A stretch of DNA of 64,000 bases, from contig DASRMS010000183.1 in assembly GCA_035647835.1 (NCBI GenBank), forward strand, positions 52,275 to 116,274. The letters are read 5' to 3'. Position 1 is the stretch's first letter. Every line of letters starts with the position of its first letter. The DNA comes from UBA9865 sp035647835. Lineage in GTDB: Bacteria; Bacillota; Dethiobacteria; Dethiobacterales; Dethiobacteraceae. Shown piece by piece: positions 49,969-57,869 of the stretch. Under the pieces are notes generated by a model. That model saw only the letters and a program-made list of their open reading frames with translations. It was not told the DNA's origin and ran no database searches. A program made the position numbers and the translations under genes.

Positions 49969-50094
49969 ATGCAAATTATGATGCAAAGGAATTCATTTCA
50001 TTTTTTTGGCACGATTCGTGAATTACGCTTCTTTTTACGCACTTTACCTAGAGATCTAACCCTGCGCGAATTTATTGCCCTGCAGATTAATTAA
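49969..50094 (+). CDS. Possible 41-residue small protein
   Basis: Too short for standard ORF lists but preceded by a strong AGGAGG 8 bases before the ATG. Translation begins MQIMMQRNSFHFFGTIRELR and ends LREFIALQIN; it has no membrane segment and is rich in Phe, Leu and Arg. A hairpin (GGCTG/CAGCC, extended by CTTG/CAAG) lies 20-55 bases upstream. It runs against its neighbours and its stop overlaps the DUF3866 stop by 4 bases. Real expression is unproven. Confidence 0.45.
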   Translation: MQIMMQRNSFHFFGTIRELRFFLRTLPRDLTLREFIALQIN

Positions 50095-51167
50095 GGCTCT
50101 ATCAACAAACTAACATGCTGCGCCGTGGCAACAGCAGCCAAAAAAAAGGCGGGATCATCCGTCAGTGTTCTGCCCATTGTCCGACATAGAGGCTGATCGT
50201 CTGCCAAAGACGCCAGAGACAAGCCTTCGTAGCGAAAAATGCGATGTTTGCTGGCCAAACCACTGCTGGCAATTTGCTGCTCCAGCAGCTTATTTTCAGC
50301 TGCGGCTAACATCGGTAAAGGTAAATCAACCGGCACCAATGTTGCTTTAGTTAAGGCTGTAAGCGTATGATGAGAAAAGCCCTGATGACGCGGGCGACGA
50401 TCGGCAAAGCTTAGTCGCGGCAAGGCAATGGGCTGCCCCTTTAAACTAGCTGCACGGTTGAGGTTATCGGCCACTTCCATGCCGCTGAAACCGTAGCGAG
50501 TAGCAGTTCCCGCCACCCCAGGGCCCATACAGACCACTGTCACATCGGCAGCCAAGACATGTTTGGCTGCCAGCAGACCGCTGTAAATATTAATTGCTTC
50601 CCAATCGCCGCCAAAGGCCTGTCCGGCTGTAATTACCCCGCATAATAACTCACGTTCCTTTAAGATACGCAGCGTATTACTGAAAAAAGCTGGCAAAGCG
50701 CCGCCGTCTGTCATCAGATAGGCTAAGCGCAGGGCAGGCTTTTTTGCTTTTAGGGCAATGCAGAATGGTGCTAACATACTATGTAATTCGCCTGCAATCA
50801 CCGGCATACCGACTAGAGATTCTGCTTCTGCCATCAGCGCATGCTGAGGCGAAGCCTCCTCTTCTACGGCCAAGACTCGCACTTGCTGTGGGGTATAACG
50901 TAACTTCATAATATGACCAGCACCCTGGCTAGTATGCTCTGGAGACGCTAAATTTGCCAGCACAAAGTGGTAGCCGCCGCTGCCCAGTTGTAATTCTACA
51001 GCCATAGTATTGATTAAGACCTGATCGCCAGGCGCAGCTGCCCCAGTTAAAGGCAAATAGTTAATGGCTTGCCCTGTGGTCGCTCCCCACTTCACTGCCA
51101 GCACCTCATACTGGGCAGATTGTGACTCTACAGCCTGCACGACGGCTGCATGACGACTAAACATCAC
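50091..51167 (-). CDS. DUF3866 family protein
   Basis: 358 residues, soluble, unknown function. The stretch GAGHIMKLRYTPQQVRVLAVEEE (about 85-107) and the conserved GLAYLMTDGGALPAFFS and VVCMGPGVAGTATRYGFSGME blocks fit DUF3866, seen in Firmicutes and actinobacteria next to Nudix and SteA/MctB genes. GTG 51167 (or ATG 51164) follows GAGG. Last gene of the steA operon. Confidence 0.75.
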   Translation of the reverse strand: MMFSRHAAVVQAVESQSAQYEVLAVKWGATTGQAINYLPLTGAAAPGDQVLINTMAVELQLGSGGYHFVLANLASPEHTSQGAGHIMKLRYTPQQVRVLAVEEEASPQHALMAEAESLVGMPVIAGELHSMLAPFCIALKAKKPALRLAYLMTDGGALPAFFSNTLRILKERELLCGVITAGQAFGGDWEAINIYSGLLAAKHVLAADVTVVCMGPGVAGTATRYGFSGMEVADNLNRAASLKGQPIALPRLSFADRRPRHQGFSHHTLTALTKATLVPVDLPLPMLAAAENKLLEQQIASSGLASKHRIFRYEGLSLASLADDQPLCRTMGRTLTDDPAFFLAAVATAQHVSLLIEP

Positions 51168-51212
51168 AGAACTTCCTCACGTTCTGCAGACTAAGGTTCT
51201 GCATCAGCTTAA

Positions 51213-52055
51213 CTAATCCTTCCACAATTTATTTTCTCCTTTCGTACACCCCAGCTGATCAAGAAAGGACAAAACAGGATGCTCCGCAATCACTTGGGTT
51301 AAAGATATTTTTTCTGTGAGCACATGCAAGCCCACTAGCGCAATAAAATACACTAGCTGCCAGATAGCAGGAGCAGTTAATACGAGGTTAAGTCCCAGCA
51401 CACCGCCTAAAATATTGGCTCCGGCATCACCCAACATCCCCTGTCCTGACAAATCCAGCGGCAGGTAGGCCAGAGCGGCCAGCAGAAAGGGAAATAGCAG
51501 GAGTACTCCTGTTTCCACAGGTACCAGCCATACTGATAAGAAAGCAAGCAAAAAGAAAACTTTTAAAGCTCGACCAGGCCGTAAATCTAGTAAATTTAAA
51601 AGATTGGCCGATAAGGCCACCAAGGCAGCCCGCCAAAAAATAAGCAGCACAGAGCCGGGCAAGCCATATACAGCCGCGAGACAAACAAGAAAACCCAGTG
51701 CTGCTTTTAAAAAACCAGTGGTTAGCTCGCCATGTATGATCAAGCGCTCAAAATGGCCGCTAAAACCCTTCACTCTTTTGTCGCCCCAGACATCATCCAC
51801 CAAGCCCACCAGCCCCAGGCCACCAGCTGTTACTAAAACTCGCCACACAGCAGCAGCAGTGAGTAGCCCTAGCTGCTGTGCCCATAAGGCCGCCACGAGA
51901 AAAACAAGTGGGAAGACGGCGCCCATACTTTGGGGAATCTCTTGATCCAGATAATTCTTTTCCCGATGACCGACCAGCTTTAATATTTCTGACCACACCG
52001 GGATGATCACTAACGCTCCGCCAAGTCCTAAAATGAGATAAATAGCCGTCGCCAC
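51213..52055 (-). CDS. MraY/WecA-like glycosyl-1-phosphate transferase (GT4)
   Basis: 280 residues, about ten membrane segments. The MraY-family marks are LGLVGLVDDVWGDKRVKGF (Asp pair, about 75-93), SANLLNLLDLRPGRALKVF (the NxxDGxxGL-type motif in altered form, about 145-163) and GMLGDAGANILGG (about 205-217). Such enzymes link a phospho-sugar to undecaprenyl phosphate. The NLLDLRPGRA form is unusual and specificity is unknown. It starts at GTG 52055, overlapping the stop of the GT2 gene by one base. Confidence 0.8.
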   Translation of the reverse strand: MATAIYLILGLGGALVIIPVWSEILKLVGHREKNYLDQEIPQSMGAVFPLVFLVAALWAQQLGLLTAAAVWRVLVTAGGLGLVGLVDDVWGDKRVKGFSGHFERLIIHGELTTGFLKAALGFLVCLAAVYGLPGSVLLIFWRAALVALSANLLNLLDLRPGRALKVFFLLAFLSVWLVPVETGVLLLFPFLLAALAYLPLDLSGQGMLGDAGANILGGVLGLNLVLTAPAIWQLVYFIALVGLHVLTEKISLTQVIAEHPVLSFLDQLGCTKGENKLWKD

Positions 52056-52735
52056 TATGCCTTCACATCCCTGTTTGACCATAGTTGCTGCAATGTCCGC
52101 AGAAGGTGCAGGAACTGCTTGCCGCGATGCCGAAAGCCCGACAAATCACGTCCCGTTTCCCGGTGCGTCATCTGCACCGGTATTTCCTGCAGGCGGTAGC
52201 CGTTACGTAAGCATTCTACTGTTAAACCTACTTCTACCCCAAAACCAGCCAGCGGCGTGCGTAAATTATCCCAGACCTCACGACGCAGGACCCGTTGACC
52301 ACAGAGTGGTGAAAGAGGATGATAACCGCAGAGCTTACGAATACCGTAGATAGCTAAACCTTTGACCAGGCCTAACCCGCCCCGACGTCGAGCAGGCGGA
52401 AAAATAGCAATTGTCATGTCCGCCTCATCTCTTAAAACCGGCTGCAGCAGGTAAGTAAATTCTTTAGCAGACTCCCCTAAATCGGCATCAACAAAGCAAA
52501 GTATCTTACCTTGCGCTAAACGCACTCCCTCTTGCAGGGCTCCCCCTTTACCGAGATTATGCGGCAGCTGCCGCACACTAGCTCCGGCCAGCAAAGCTTG
52601 GACCGCCGTTAAATCGCTGGACCCGTCATCTATGACCAGAATTTCTTCAACTTCAGCAATTTTTTGCAGCGCCAGAATAGTGGTGCCAATGCTTTGTGCT
52701 TCGTTGTAGGCAGGAATAATGGCAGATACCTGCAT
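52055..52735 (-). CDS. Family 2 glycosyltransferase
   Basis: 226 residues, GT-A fold: SAIIPAYNEAQSIGTTIL (about 4-21), ILVIDDGSSDLTA, the DxD-type CFVDADLGES (about 85) and CGQRVLRREVW. DPM1-like enzymes use a polyprenyl phosphate acceptor. With the MraY-like protein next door it may build a lipid-linked sugar. The ATG follows GGAGAGG. Confidence 0.88.
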   Translation of the reverse strand: MQVSAIIPAYNEAQSIGTTILALQKIAEVEEILVIDDGSSDLTAVQALLAGASVRQLPHNLGKGGALQEGVRLAQGKILCFVDADLGESAKEFTYLLQPVLRDEADMTIAIFPPARRRGGLGLVKGLAIYGIRKLCGYHPLSPLCGQRVLRREVWDNLRTPLAGFGVEVGLTVECLRNGYRLQEIPVQMTHRETGRDLSGFRHRGKQFLHLLRTLQQLWSNRDVKA

Positions 52736-52747
52736 TTTAGCCTCTCC

Positions 52748-53554
52748 TTAATAAATCGCAATAAACTCCTCAGCCGCCTGTTTAATACCAAAATTACCGC
52801 TACTGCCTCGTAAAACAGAAAGCAGTGAATATTGTCCAAAGACAGTTTCCACATTATCGATGGTGGAAACCCCCTGCTGCTTCAGTTCAGTTAACGCAGA
52901 GTTTTTAACATTACTCCACTCTAAACCAACCAGCGTTACTCCCGCCTGCTGGCAAACTTCTGTCATCTCTGCCAGTAAACTACGATCAAGATCTTGACGC
53001 TCGCCCACGAGGAGCAGTAAAGTATCTGGTTTAGCTGTCGGTTGTATTTCAATCTTGATTGCTTCCTTAGCTAAAAAATCAGCCAGTTGTTCTTCCATGA
53101 CTTGACTGCATTGACCTGCCATCGTTAAAGTACCTAAGGCTTGGCCCACATTTTTAGTATCTGAACCTAGGACCGTCCTATCTTCTATGCGGATCACACT
53201 GCAAAGCATCGCCTGAGCATCTTGCAGCAGGGTCAGCAGGTTGGGCGGAATACTGGCAGCGTGAGCAACAACGGCAATATTTTTATCGCTTAACACTCCC
53301 GCGACAATATTTGGATATAAAACTTGATGATATTGGTCCCATAATGATAAATCCTGCGTCAAAGCTTGCACGTTAGCCTGCAGTTGTGAACGTTCTTCCC
53401 GCATCAGCTGAAAATCGCTTGTCAGCTGATCAATAAGTAAACGCTGCTGCGTTACCAACATATCTTCAGTGAGTCCAGTGCCAATAATAATCCCGATGCC
53501 TAACGCCAGAAAAACAGCTACCAGCGAGATGATCTGGTCGCGTAGCCTAAACAT
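52748..53554 (-). CDS. steB: Copper transporter/MctB-like protein, SteB homologue
   Basis: 268 residues. One N-terminal membrane segment (about 6-25: IISLVAVFLALGIGIIIGTGL), a coiled coil (about 30-75: LLIDQLTSDFQLMREERSQLQ), and a Rossmann-like exported domain. This is the family labelled 'copper transporter' (MctB) in databases; the partner SteA just upstream makes SteB, the cell-division protein of corynebacteria, the better guess. GGGAGG is 8 bases before ATG 53554. Confidence 0.82.
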   Translation of the reverse strand: MFRLRDQIISLVAVFLALGIGIIIGTGLTEDMLVTQQRLLIDQLTSDFQLMREERSQLQANVQALTQDLSLWDQYHQVLYPNIVAGVLSDKNIAVVAHAASIPPNLLTLLQDAQAMLCSVIRIEDRTVLGSDTKNVGQALGTLTMAGQCSQVMEEQLADFLAKEAIKIEIQPTAKPDTLLLLVGERQDLDRSLLAEMTEVCQQAGVTLVGLEWSNVKNSALTELKQQGVSTIDNVETVFGQYSLLSVLRGSSGNFGIKQAAEEFIAIY

Positions 53555-53567
53555 GCCTAACTCCTCC

Positions 53568-54707
53568 CTATAAGGCCAGGCGGACACGCAAGGCAATTAA
53601 ACGAAAAAGGTGCCGCACTGTTGGATTGGTAATCACTAAGGCCAATACTGGTATACCAGCAGCCAAAGTCAGTAAGACTAATGAACGCCCAGAAACACGA
53701 CCGTTATAAAGCTGGCTCACGCCACGCGCATCTACTAAACGGTCTCCTATTTTTAAACGAGCCAAAAAGGTACTGGCCATACCTTTTCTGCCCTTTTCTA
53801 AAAAATCAATCATATTAGTATGGGTACCAATAGCAGCAATTAGTTTGGCTCCAAGCTCATAGGCTAGCAGCAGAGCAAGATCTTCACTAGTTCCCGGGGC
53901 TTTAATTACTGCTGCCCTCAAGCCAAGATGCTCGATTCTGGCCATACCTGGAGCACGGCCATCGGGATAAGCATGCACCACTCGTTCTTTGGCTTTAATT
54001 AATGCTTCATCACTAACACTATCCATATCTCCCACTACTAAATCTGGAGTATAGCCGTACTCGCACAAAGCATCAGCACCACCGTCTACACCGACCAAAG
54101 TAGGCTTAACCTCCGCAATATAATGTTTAATTGCCTCCAAATCTTCGCGATAGGATTGACCGCGCACCACAACCAAAGTATGTTTTCCCGCAAAAGTAGT
54201 CCGCAGCGGCGGTATCGTCAGGCCATCTAGAATCAGTTTCTTTTCTTGGCGAGCATAGTCAAGGGTGTTTTGCACAAAAGCATCCAGTAAATTGCCTAAA
54301 TTCGCTTCGGCTGCTGCTGTTTGTTGTCGAATAACTTCTTGATCAACTTTACGTACTGTGGCTAGTAACTCCTGCTCACGCCAAATGCCATGATGATCAA
54401 CGGTTAAGAGCTCACCATCATGGATTCTCTCCATCAAATCAGCACCCGCCAGATCATAGTGAGGAATACGCGCCTCGCACAATACTTGGGGTCCTTTATT
54501 GGGATAATGGCCGGAAATGGAGTCATTAACATTAACCACCGCACATACTTTATGCGCCACTAAAGATTGTGCTGCCAATTCATCAAGATCCAGGTGATCA
54601 ATCAGGGCAATATCACCAGGTTCTAAACGCGACACCAAGATTTTAGTTCGCTTGCCTGCCTTAATCGGTCCCCGCAGGCTGACAGGAGCTCTAAAATGCC
54701 ATTTCAT
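53568..54707 (-). CDS. steA: SteA-like putative cytokinetic ring protein
   Basis: 379 residues. The middle and C-terminal part contains a thiamine pyrophosphokinase-like fold: VGVDGGADALCEYGYTPDLVVGDMDSVSD (about 207-235) and VIKAPGTSEDLALLLAYELG. A final membrane segment (about 335-357: SLVLLTLAAGIPVLALVI) and a basic tail end it. In corynebacteria SteA and SteB act together at the division septum. ATG 54707 has AGGA 9 bases upstream; ATG 54713 is close. It lies downstream of spo0A behind a bidirectional terminator. Confidence 0.87.
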   Translation of the reverse strand: MKWHFRAPVSLRGPIKAGKRTKILVSRLEPGDIALIDHLDLDELAAQSLVAHKVCAVVNVNDSISGHYPNKGPQVLCEARIPHYDLAGADLMERIHDGELLTVDHHGIWREQELLATVRKVDQEVIRQQTAAAEANLGNLLDAFVQNTLDYARQEKKLILDGLTIPPLRTTFAGKHTLVVVRGQSYREDLEAIKHYIAEVKPTLVGVDGGADALCEYGYTPDLVVGDMDSVSDEALIKAKERVVHAYPDGRAPGMARIEHLGLRAAVIKAPGTSEDLALLLAYELGAKLIAAIGTHTNMIDFLEKGRKGMASTFLARLKIGDRLVDARGVSQLYNGRVSGRSLVLLTLAAGIPVLALVITNPTVRHLFRLIALRVRLAL

Positions 54708-54797
54708 GCGCATCTTTCCTAACCTTCTGTTTTTGTTATTATGTAACTCACGGCGATAATTTAAACCTGCGCCAGTTTTTTCATCACCTGCGTGATT

Positions 54798-54836
54798 AAA
54801 AATAGCGACCTGCACAGAGTGCAGATCGCTATTTTT
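54798..54836. terminator. Bidirectional terminator after spo0A
   Basis: Arms AAAAATAGCGACCTGC and its complement with one mismatch enclose ACAGAGT; A and T tracts on both sides allow action on both strands. It separates spo0A from steA. Confidence 0.93.
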
Positions 54837-54862
54837 AAACTGTAGTAAATTAAATTCTTAAA

Positions 54863-55636
54863 TTAGTGCAGACTTCTGCTGGAAAGGCGCAGCCGATCTG
54901 CCACCAAGGCAATAAATTCCGAGTTAGTGGGCTTGCCCCTTTCTGTGTTAATCGTGTAACCAAAGAACTTCTTAATGGTGTCGATATTGTTCCGCGACCA
55001 GGCCACCTCAATGGCGTGGCGAATTGCCCGCTCCACACGCGAACTGGTAGTATCAAATTTTTCAGCAATGCGCGGATACAATACTTTCGTCACAGAGCTT
55101 AATAAATCTACTTCTTCAACTACCATCATGATTGCTTCCCGTAAATACTGATAGCCCTTAATGTGCGCAGGAATACCAATTTCATGAATAATATTGGTTA
55201 TATCGGCTTCCAGACTTTGGCTTGTCCTTTTTACCGTGCGGGTTAATGAACTCACGGCACTACTAGTTGATTGACCGTTGCCTAATAAACGAATTCTATC
55301 TACCAGCACTTCCATATTAAATGGTTTCAGGATATAATACGCTGCTCCTAACTCTACTGCTTTACGGGTAATATCTTCATGACCAAAAGCAGTAAGCATA
55401 ATTACTTTAGGTTTATCCGGCAGGTGGTTTATTTTTTCCAAGACGCCTAACCCATCTAAATGCGGCATAATAATATCAAGCAGTAGTACATCAGGTGGGT
55501 CTTCCGTAACTAACTCCAGGGTTTCCCTGCCGTTATAAGCGATGCCAGCTATGTCGATATCTGGCTGCTGCTCCAGATATTCCACTAATAAGTCGCTGAA
55601 TTCTCGGTTGTCATCCGCCACAAAAACTCTTAACAT
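54863..55636 (-). CDS. spo0A: Sporulation transcription factor Spo0A
   Basis: Master regulator of sporulation entry. 257 residues: receiver domain (about 1-120: RVFVADDNREFSDLL, DVLLLDIIMPHLDGL with the phospho-Asp, KVIMLTAFGHEDI, YYILKPF) and DNA-binding domain (about 150-257: IIHEIGIPAHIKGYQYLREAI, VLYPRIAEKFDTTSSRVERA with the recognition helix, FFGYTINTERGKPTNSEFIALV). ATG 55636 follows AGGAGGGG; the long frame upstream runs into repeat DNA and is not coding. Its promoter at 55689 carries a 0A box, so autoregulation is likely. Confidence 0.97.
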   Translation of the reverse strand: MLRVFVADDNREFSDLLVEYLEQQPDIDIAGIAYNGRETLELVTEDPPDVLLLDIIMPHLDGLGVLEKINHLPDKPKVIMLTAFGHEDITRKAVELGAAYYILKPFNMEVLVDRIRLLGNGQSTSSAVSSLTRTVKRTSQSLEADITNIIHEIGIPAHIKGYQYLREAIMMVVEEVDLLSSVTKVLYPRIAEKFDTTSSRVERAIRHAIEVAWSRNNIDTIKKFFGYTINTERGKPTNSEFIALVADRLRLSSRSLH

Positions 55637-55688
55637 TCTCCTATCCCCTCCTATATCGGTAAAACTGTGGTTGTTTTCTTGTAGATTT

Positions 55689-55715
55689 ATTCGACATTTG
55701 GATAGAAATACCTTT
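55689..55715 (-). promoter_or_regulatory. Sigma-H-like promoter of spo0A with overlapping 0A box
   Basis: On the minus strand AAAGGTATT, 11 bases and GTCGAAT match the sigma-H pattern with one mismatch. TGTCGAA (55690-55696), the core 0A-box sequence, overlaps the -10 part. In Bacillus the sporulation promoter of spo0A uses sigma-H and Spo0A controls itself. The transcript would start about 45 bases before the ATG. Confidence 0.65.
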
Positions 55716-55767
55716 CTGATTATTACAATAATTTTTAAAACTTTTTTAGGCATTAAAAAATTATGCC

Positions 55768-56191
55768 GTAGGGGCGAACTGCGTTCGCCCGCTTGGTTGA
55801 TTTCGGTGCGGGCGCTTGATATCGGTGCGGGCGCACAAAGTGACGCCCCTACGGTGATGTGCAAAAAATGGCGACCCTACCTAAAAAAAACCACGCCTTT
55901 TGTTAAAGTAGGGGCGAACTGCGTTCGCCCGCGTTGCTTGATATCGGTGCGGGCGCTTGATATCGGTACGGGCGCACAAAGTGACGCCCCTACGGTGATG
56001 TGCAAAAAATGGCGTCCCTACGGTAATGATGCACAAAGTAACACCCTACCCAAAAAAGCCAACACGTCTTTGGGTAAGTAGGGGCGAACTGCGTTCGCCC
56101 GCTTGGTTGATTTCGGTGCGGGCGCTTGATATCGGTGCGGGCGCAAAAAATGGCGCCCCTACGGTGATGATGAACAAAATGGCGCCCCTAC
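55768..56191. repeat. Tandem array of GTAGGGGCG...CGCCCCTAC palindromic units
   Basis: Three full units at 55768-55852, 55908-55993 and 56078-56162, each about 85 bases and bounded by GTAGGGGCG and CGCCCCTAC. Inside each are a small hairpin (GGGCGAA/TTCGCCC) and two short TTGAT(A/T)TCGGTGCGGGCGC steps. Each unit is followed by a shorter GGTGATG...ATGGCG(A/T/C)CCCTAC tail. The spacers before units 2 and 3 carry fragments of the adjacent spoIVB terminator. Together with the promoter at 55689 this explains the 55637-56235 stretch, which holds no gene. GTAGGGGCGAAC-type palindromes are widely scattered in Firmicutes. Confidence 0.9.
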
Positions 56192-56193
56192 CT

Positions 56194-56232
56194 AAAAAAA
56201 ACCAACACGTCTTTGGGTTAAAGACGTGTTGG
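56194..56232 (-). terminator. Terminator after spoIVB
   Basis: On the minus strand CCAACACGTCTTT and its complement enclose AACCC, followed by eight Ts. It begins 4 bases after the spoIVB stop. Half-copies recur in the repeat array at about 55883 and 56052. Confidence 0.95.
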
Positions 56233-56235
56233 ATT

Positions 56236-57555
56236 TTAGATGTTGTTATTATTTGCGGCCAGCAGGCTAGATTCAGCCACCATCCACTCCAGGAAAATCC
56301 CGTAGCCTCGGGTCGGGTCATTAAGAAAAACGTGAGTTACAGCACCTACGAGCCTGCCATCTTGGATAATGGGACTGCCGCTCATCCCTTGTACAATGCC
56401 GCCTGTGGCGTCCAGCAGGCGCTCATCAGTGATTTCAATAATTATCCCTTTATCGCTGGGTTGGGATTGATTATAAACTCGTTGTATTTGGATGTCAAAA
56501 CGTTCAATGGTTGTCCCTTCCAAGACGGTTAAGATTTGTGCCGCTCCTGGTTTAACTTGTGAGGCTAAGGCCATCGGCAAAGCCTTATTTTCACTACCTG
56601 GCATCGGCGCAATGCTGGAGAGACGCCCAAAAATACCAAATTGACAGTTTTTTTCGATACTACCCGCTAAATCTTGATCTTCCTGGAAGATTCCCGTTTT
56701 TTCACCAGGATAGCCGCGTTGAGCAGCTTTAATGTTAACAATATTCGCTTTGACGATTTGGCCGTTCTTTACTTCAATGGGCTGATTGGTATCAACATCC
56801 GTTATCACATGGCCTAAAGCACCATAAATCTTGGTTTGGGGATCGTAAAACGTTAGGGTACCGACGCCGGCCGCTGAATCACGTACATACAACCCGACAC
56901 GCGGCCGTTGCGTTTCTTGACAATATGAGGGGTTCACTTTGGCGGTAAAGCTTCTCTCTCCACGTTTAATTTCAAATTTAAGGGTATTTTTGTCCTTGTG
57001 CTGGTTAATGATTTCTGCCACCTGGTTGGCATCTTCCAACTTTGTGCCTTCAATAGTCAAAAGCACATCGCCAACTTCAATTCCTGCTTCTTTTGCTGGT
57101 GAAGTAGACTTTCCCTGACTTTGGACCAGATGATGTCCTACCACCAAGACTCCTTCACTATGCAGCTTGATGCCCACGGAATGCCCACCAGGGATAAACT
57201 TTTTTTCTGGTAAAACGTTGACGGTGAGTTGACGCAATGGGATAACACCGAACAACTTAAACTCCAAGTTAACAGATCCCAAACTCTGTGCGCTAAACTG
57301 CAGCGGGCTGCTTAAATCTAGCTTACAGCTTTGCACTGATACCGGACTGCCATTGAGGGATAAGATGCCCGCCTTATCACCCTTGACATGAATGGAAAGC
57401 GGGCTCGCTATGTTTACATAATACTGGCAGCCTTCCAGGATGCGCAATTCATTTTGCATCGCTACCCAGATGCGCCAGGGAAAAGCTGTTGCCAGCAGTA
57501 AGACAATTCCTAGCAGCAGCCAGGCAGGCGCTTGCCGTTTCCACCGTCTTTTCAC
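56236..57555 (-). CDS. spoIVB: SpoIVB peptidase
   Basis: Forespore-secreted serine peptidase (S55) that triggers pro-sigma-K processing. 439 residues: membrane anchor (about 10-32), PDZ domain (about 140-215: AGIEVGDVLLTIEGTKLEDANQVAEI) and peptidase domain with the catalytic His in YGALGHVITDVDT (about 245) and Ser in GMSGSPIIQDGRLVGAVTH (about 400). The start is GTG 57555 with GGGGTGAT 6 bases upstream. The longer open frame lacks a site. A sigma-F/G-like promoter is at 57625. Confidence 0.96.
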   Translation of the reverse strand: MKRRWKRQAPAWLLLGIVLLLATAFPWRIWVAMQNELRILEGCQYYVNIASPLSIHVKGDKAGILSLNGSPVSVQSCKLDLSSPLQFSAQSLGSVNLEFKLFGVIPLRQLTVNVLPEKKFIPGGHSVGIKLHSEGVLVVGHHLVQSQGKSTSPAKEAGIEVGDVLLTIEGTKLEDANQVAEIINQHKDKNTLKFEIKRGERSFTAKVNPSYCQETQRPRVGLYVRDSAAGVGTLTFYDPQTKIYGALGHVITDVDTNQPIEVKNGQIVKANIVNIKAAQRGYPGEKTGIFQEDQDLAGSIEKNCQFGIFGRLSSIAPMPGSENKALPMALASQVKPGAAQILTVLEGTTIERFDIQIQRVYNQSQPSDKGIIIEITDERLLDATGGIVQGMSGSPIIQDGRLVGAVTHVFLNDPTRGYGIFLEWMVAESSLLAANNNNI

Positions 57556-57624
57556 GCGGTTATCACCCCTTGTCACATCGCTTGGAAAACACCTCCACAT
57601 AAAAATTGAAAGTGAATGTAATTT

Positions 57625-57654
57625 TAAGTTAACCGCGCAGCAATCCTTTTATAC
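57625..57654 (-). promoter_or_regulatory. Sigma-F/sigma-G-like promoter of spoIVB
   Basis: On the minus strand GTATA, a 15-base gap and GGTTAACTTA match GYWTA and GGnnAnAnTR with one mismatch. Bacillus spoIVB is transcribed by sigma-F and sigma-G. It lies about 70 bases before the GTG. Confidence 0.6.
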
Positions 57655-57781
57655 GATTCTAGTTTACATAATATATTTGTATCATCTGGCTTTACTGACA
57701 ACAAAATTGCCCAAAATAAGTGTATAACTAGGCACCGCAGCTAAAGCTTCATTAATCTACCTAGCAAAAAATTTTACATAC

Positions 57782-57826
57782 AAAAAAAACGTGCTCCTTT
57801 TATCCTGCCCTGAGCACGTTTTTTTT
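57782..57826. terminator. Bidirectional terminator after recN
   Basis: ACGTGCTC and GAGCACGT arms, 15-base loop, flanked by seven As on one side and eight Ts on the other. Confidence 0.92.
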
Positions 57827-57869
57827 AATTATTTTGTTTGGCCAGCCAAAGCAATTATTAAAAATGAAA

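Larger units (their letters stand above)
57556..57869. other. Intergenic region between spoIVB and recN
   Basis: About 310 bases without a gene. It contains the promoter-like site of spoIVB (57625-57654) and the recN terminator (57782-57826). I see nothing else. Confidence 0.6.

Noticed and set aside
55637..55864. N-terminal extension of Spo0A (long open frame to 55864)
   Set aside because: The extension runs through the sigma-H-like promoter and into the repeat array; ATG 55636 with AGGAGGGG gives the normal start of Spo0A.
55768..56191. Possible CRISPR array
   Set aside because: The units are themselves palindromic and about 85 bases long, spacers are not unique but related to the neighbouring terminator, and no cas genes are near.
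55542..56532. Plus-strand open frames in the repeat region and in spoIVB
   Set aside because: Their translations repeat RGELRSPAWLISVRALDIG-type peptides, which only reflect the DNA repeat; no ribosome-binding site or family.
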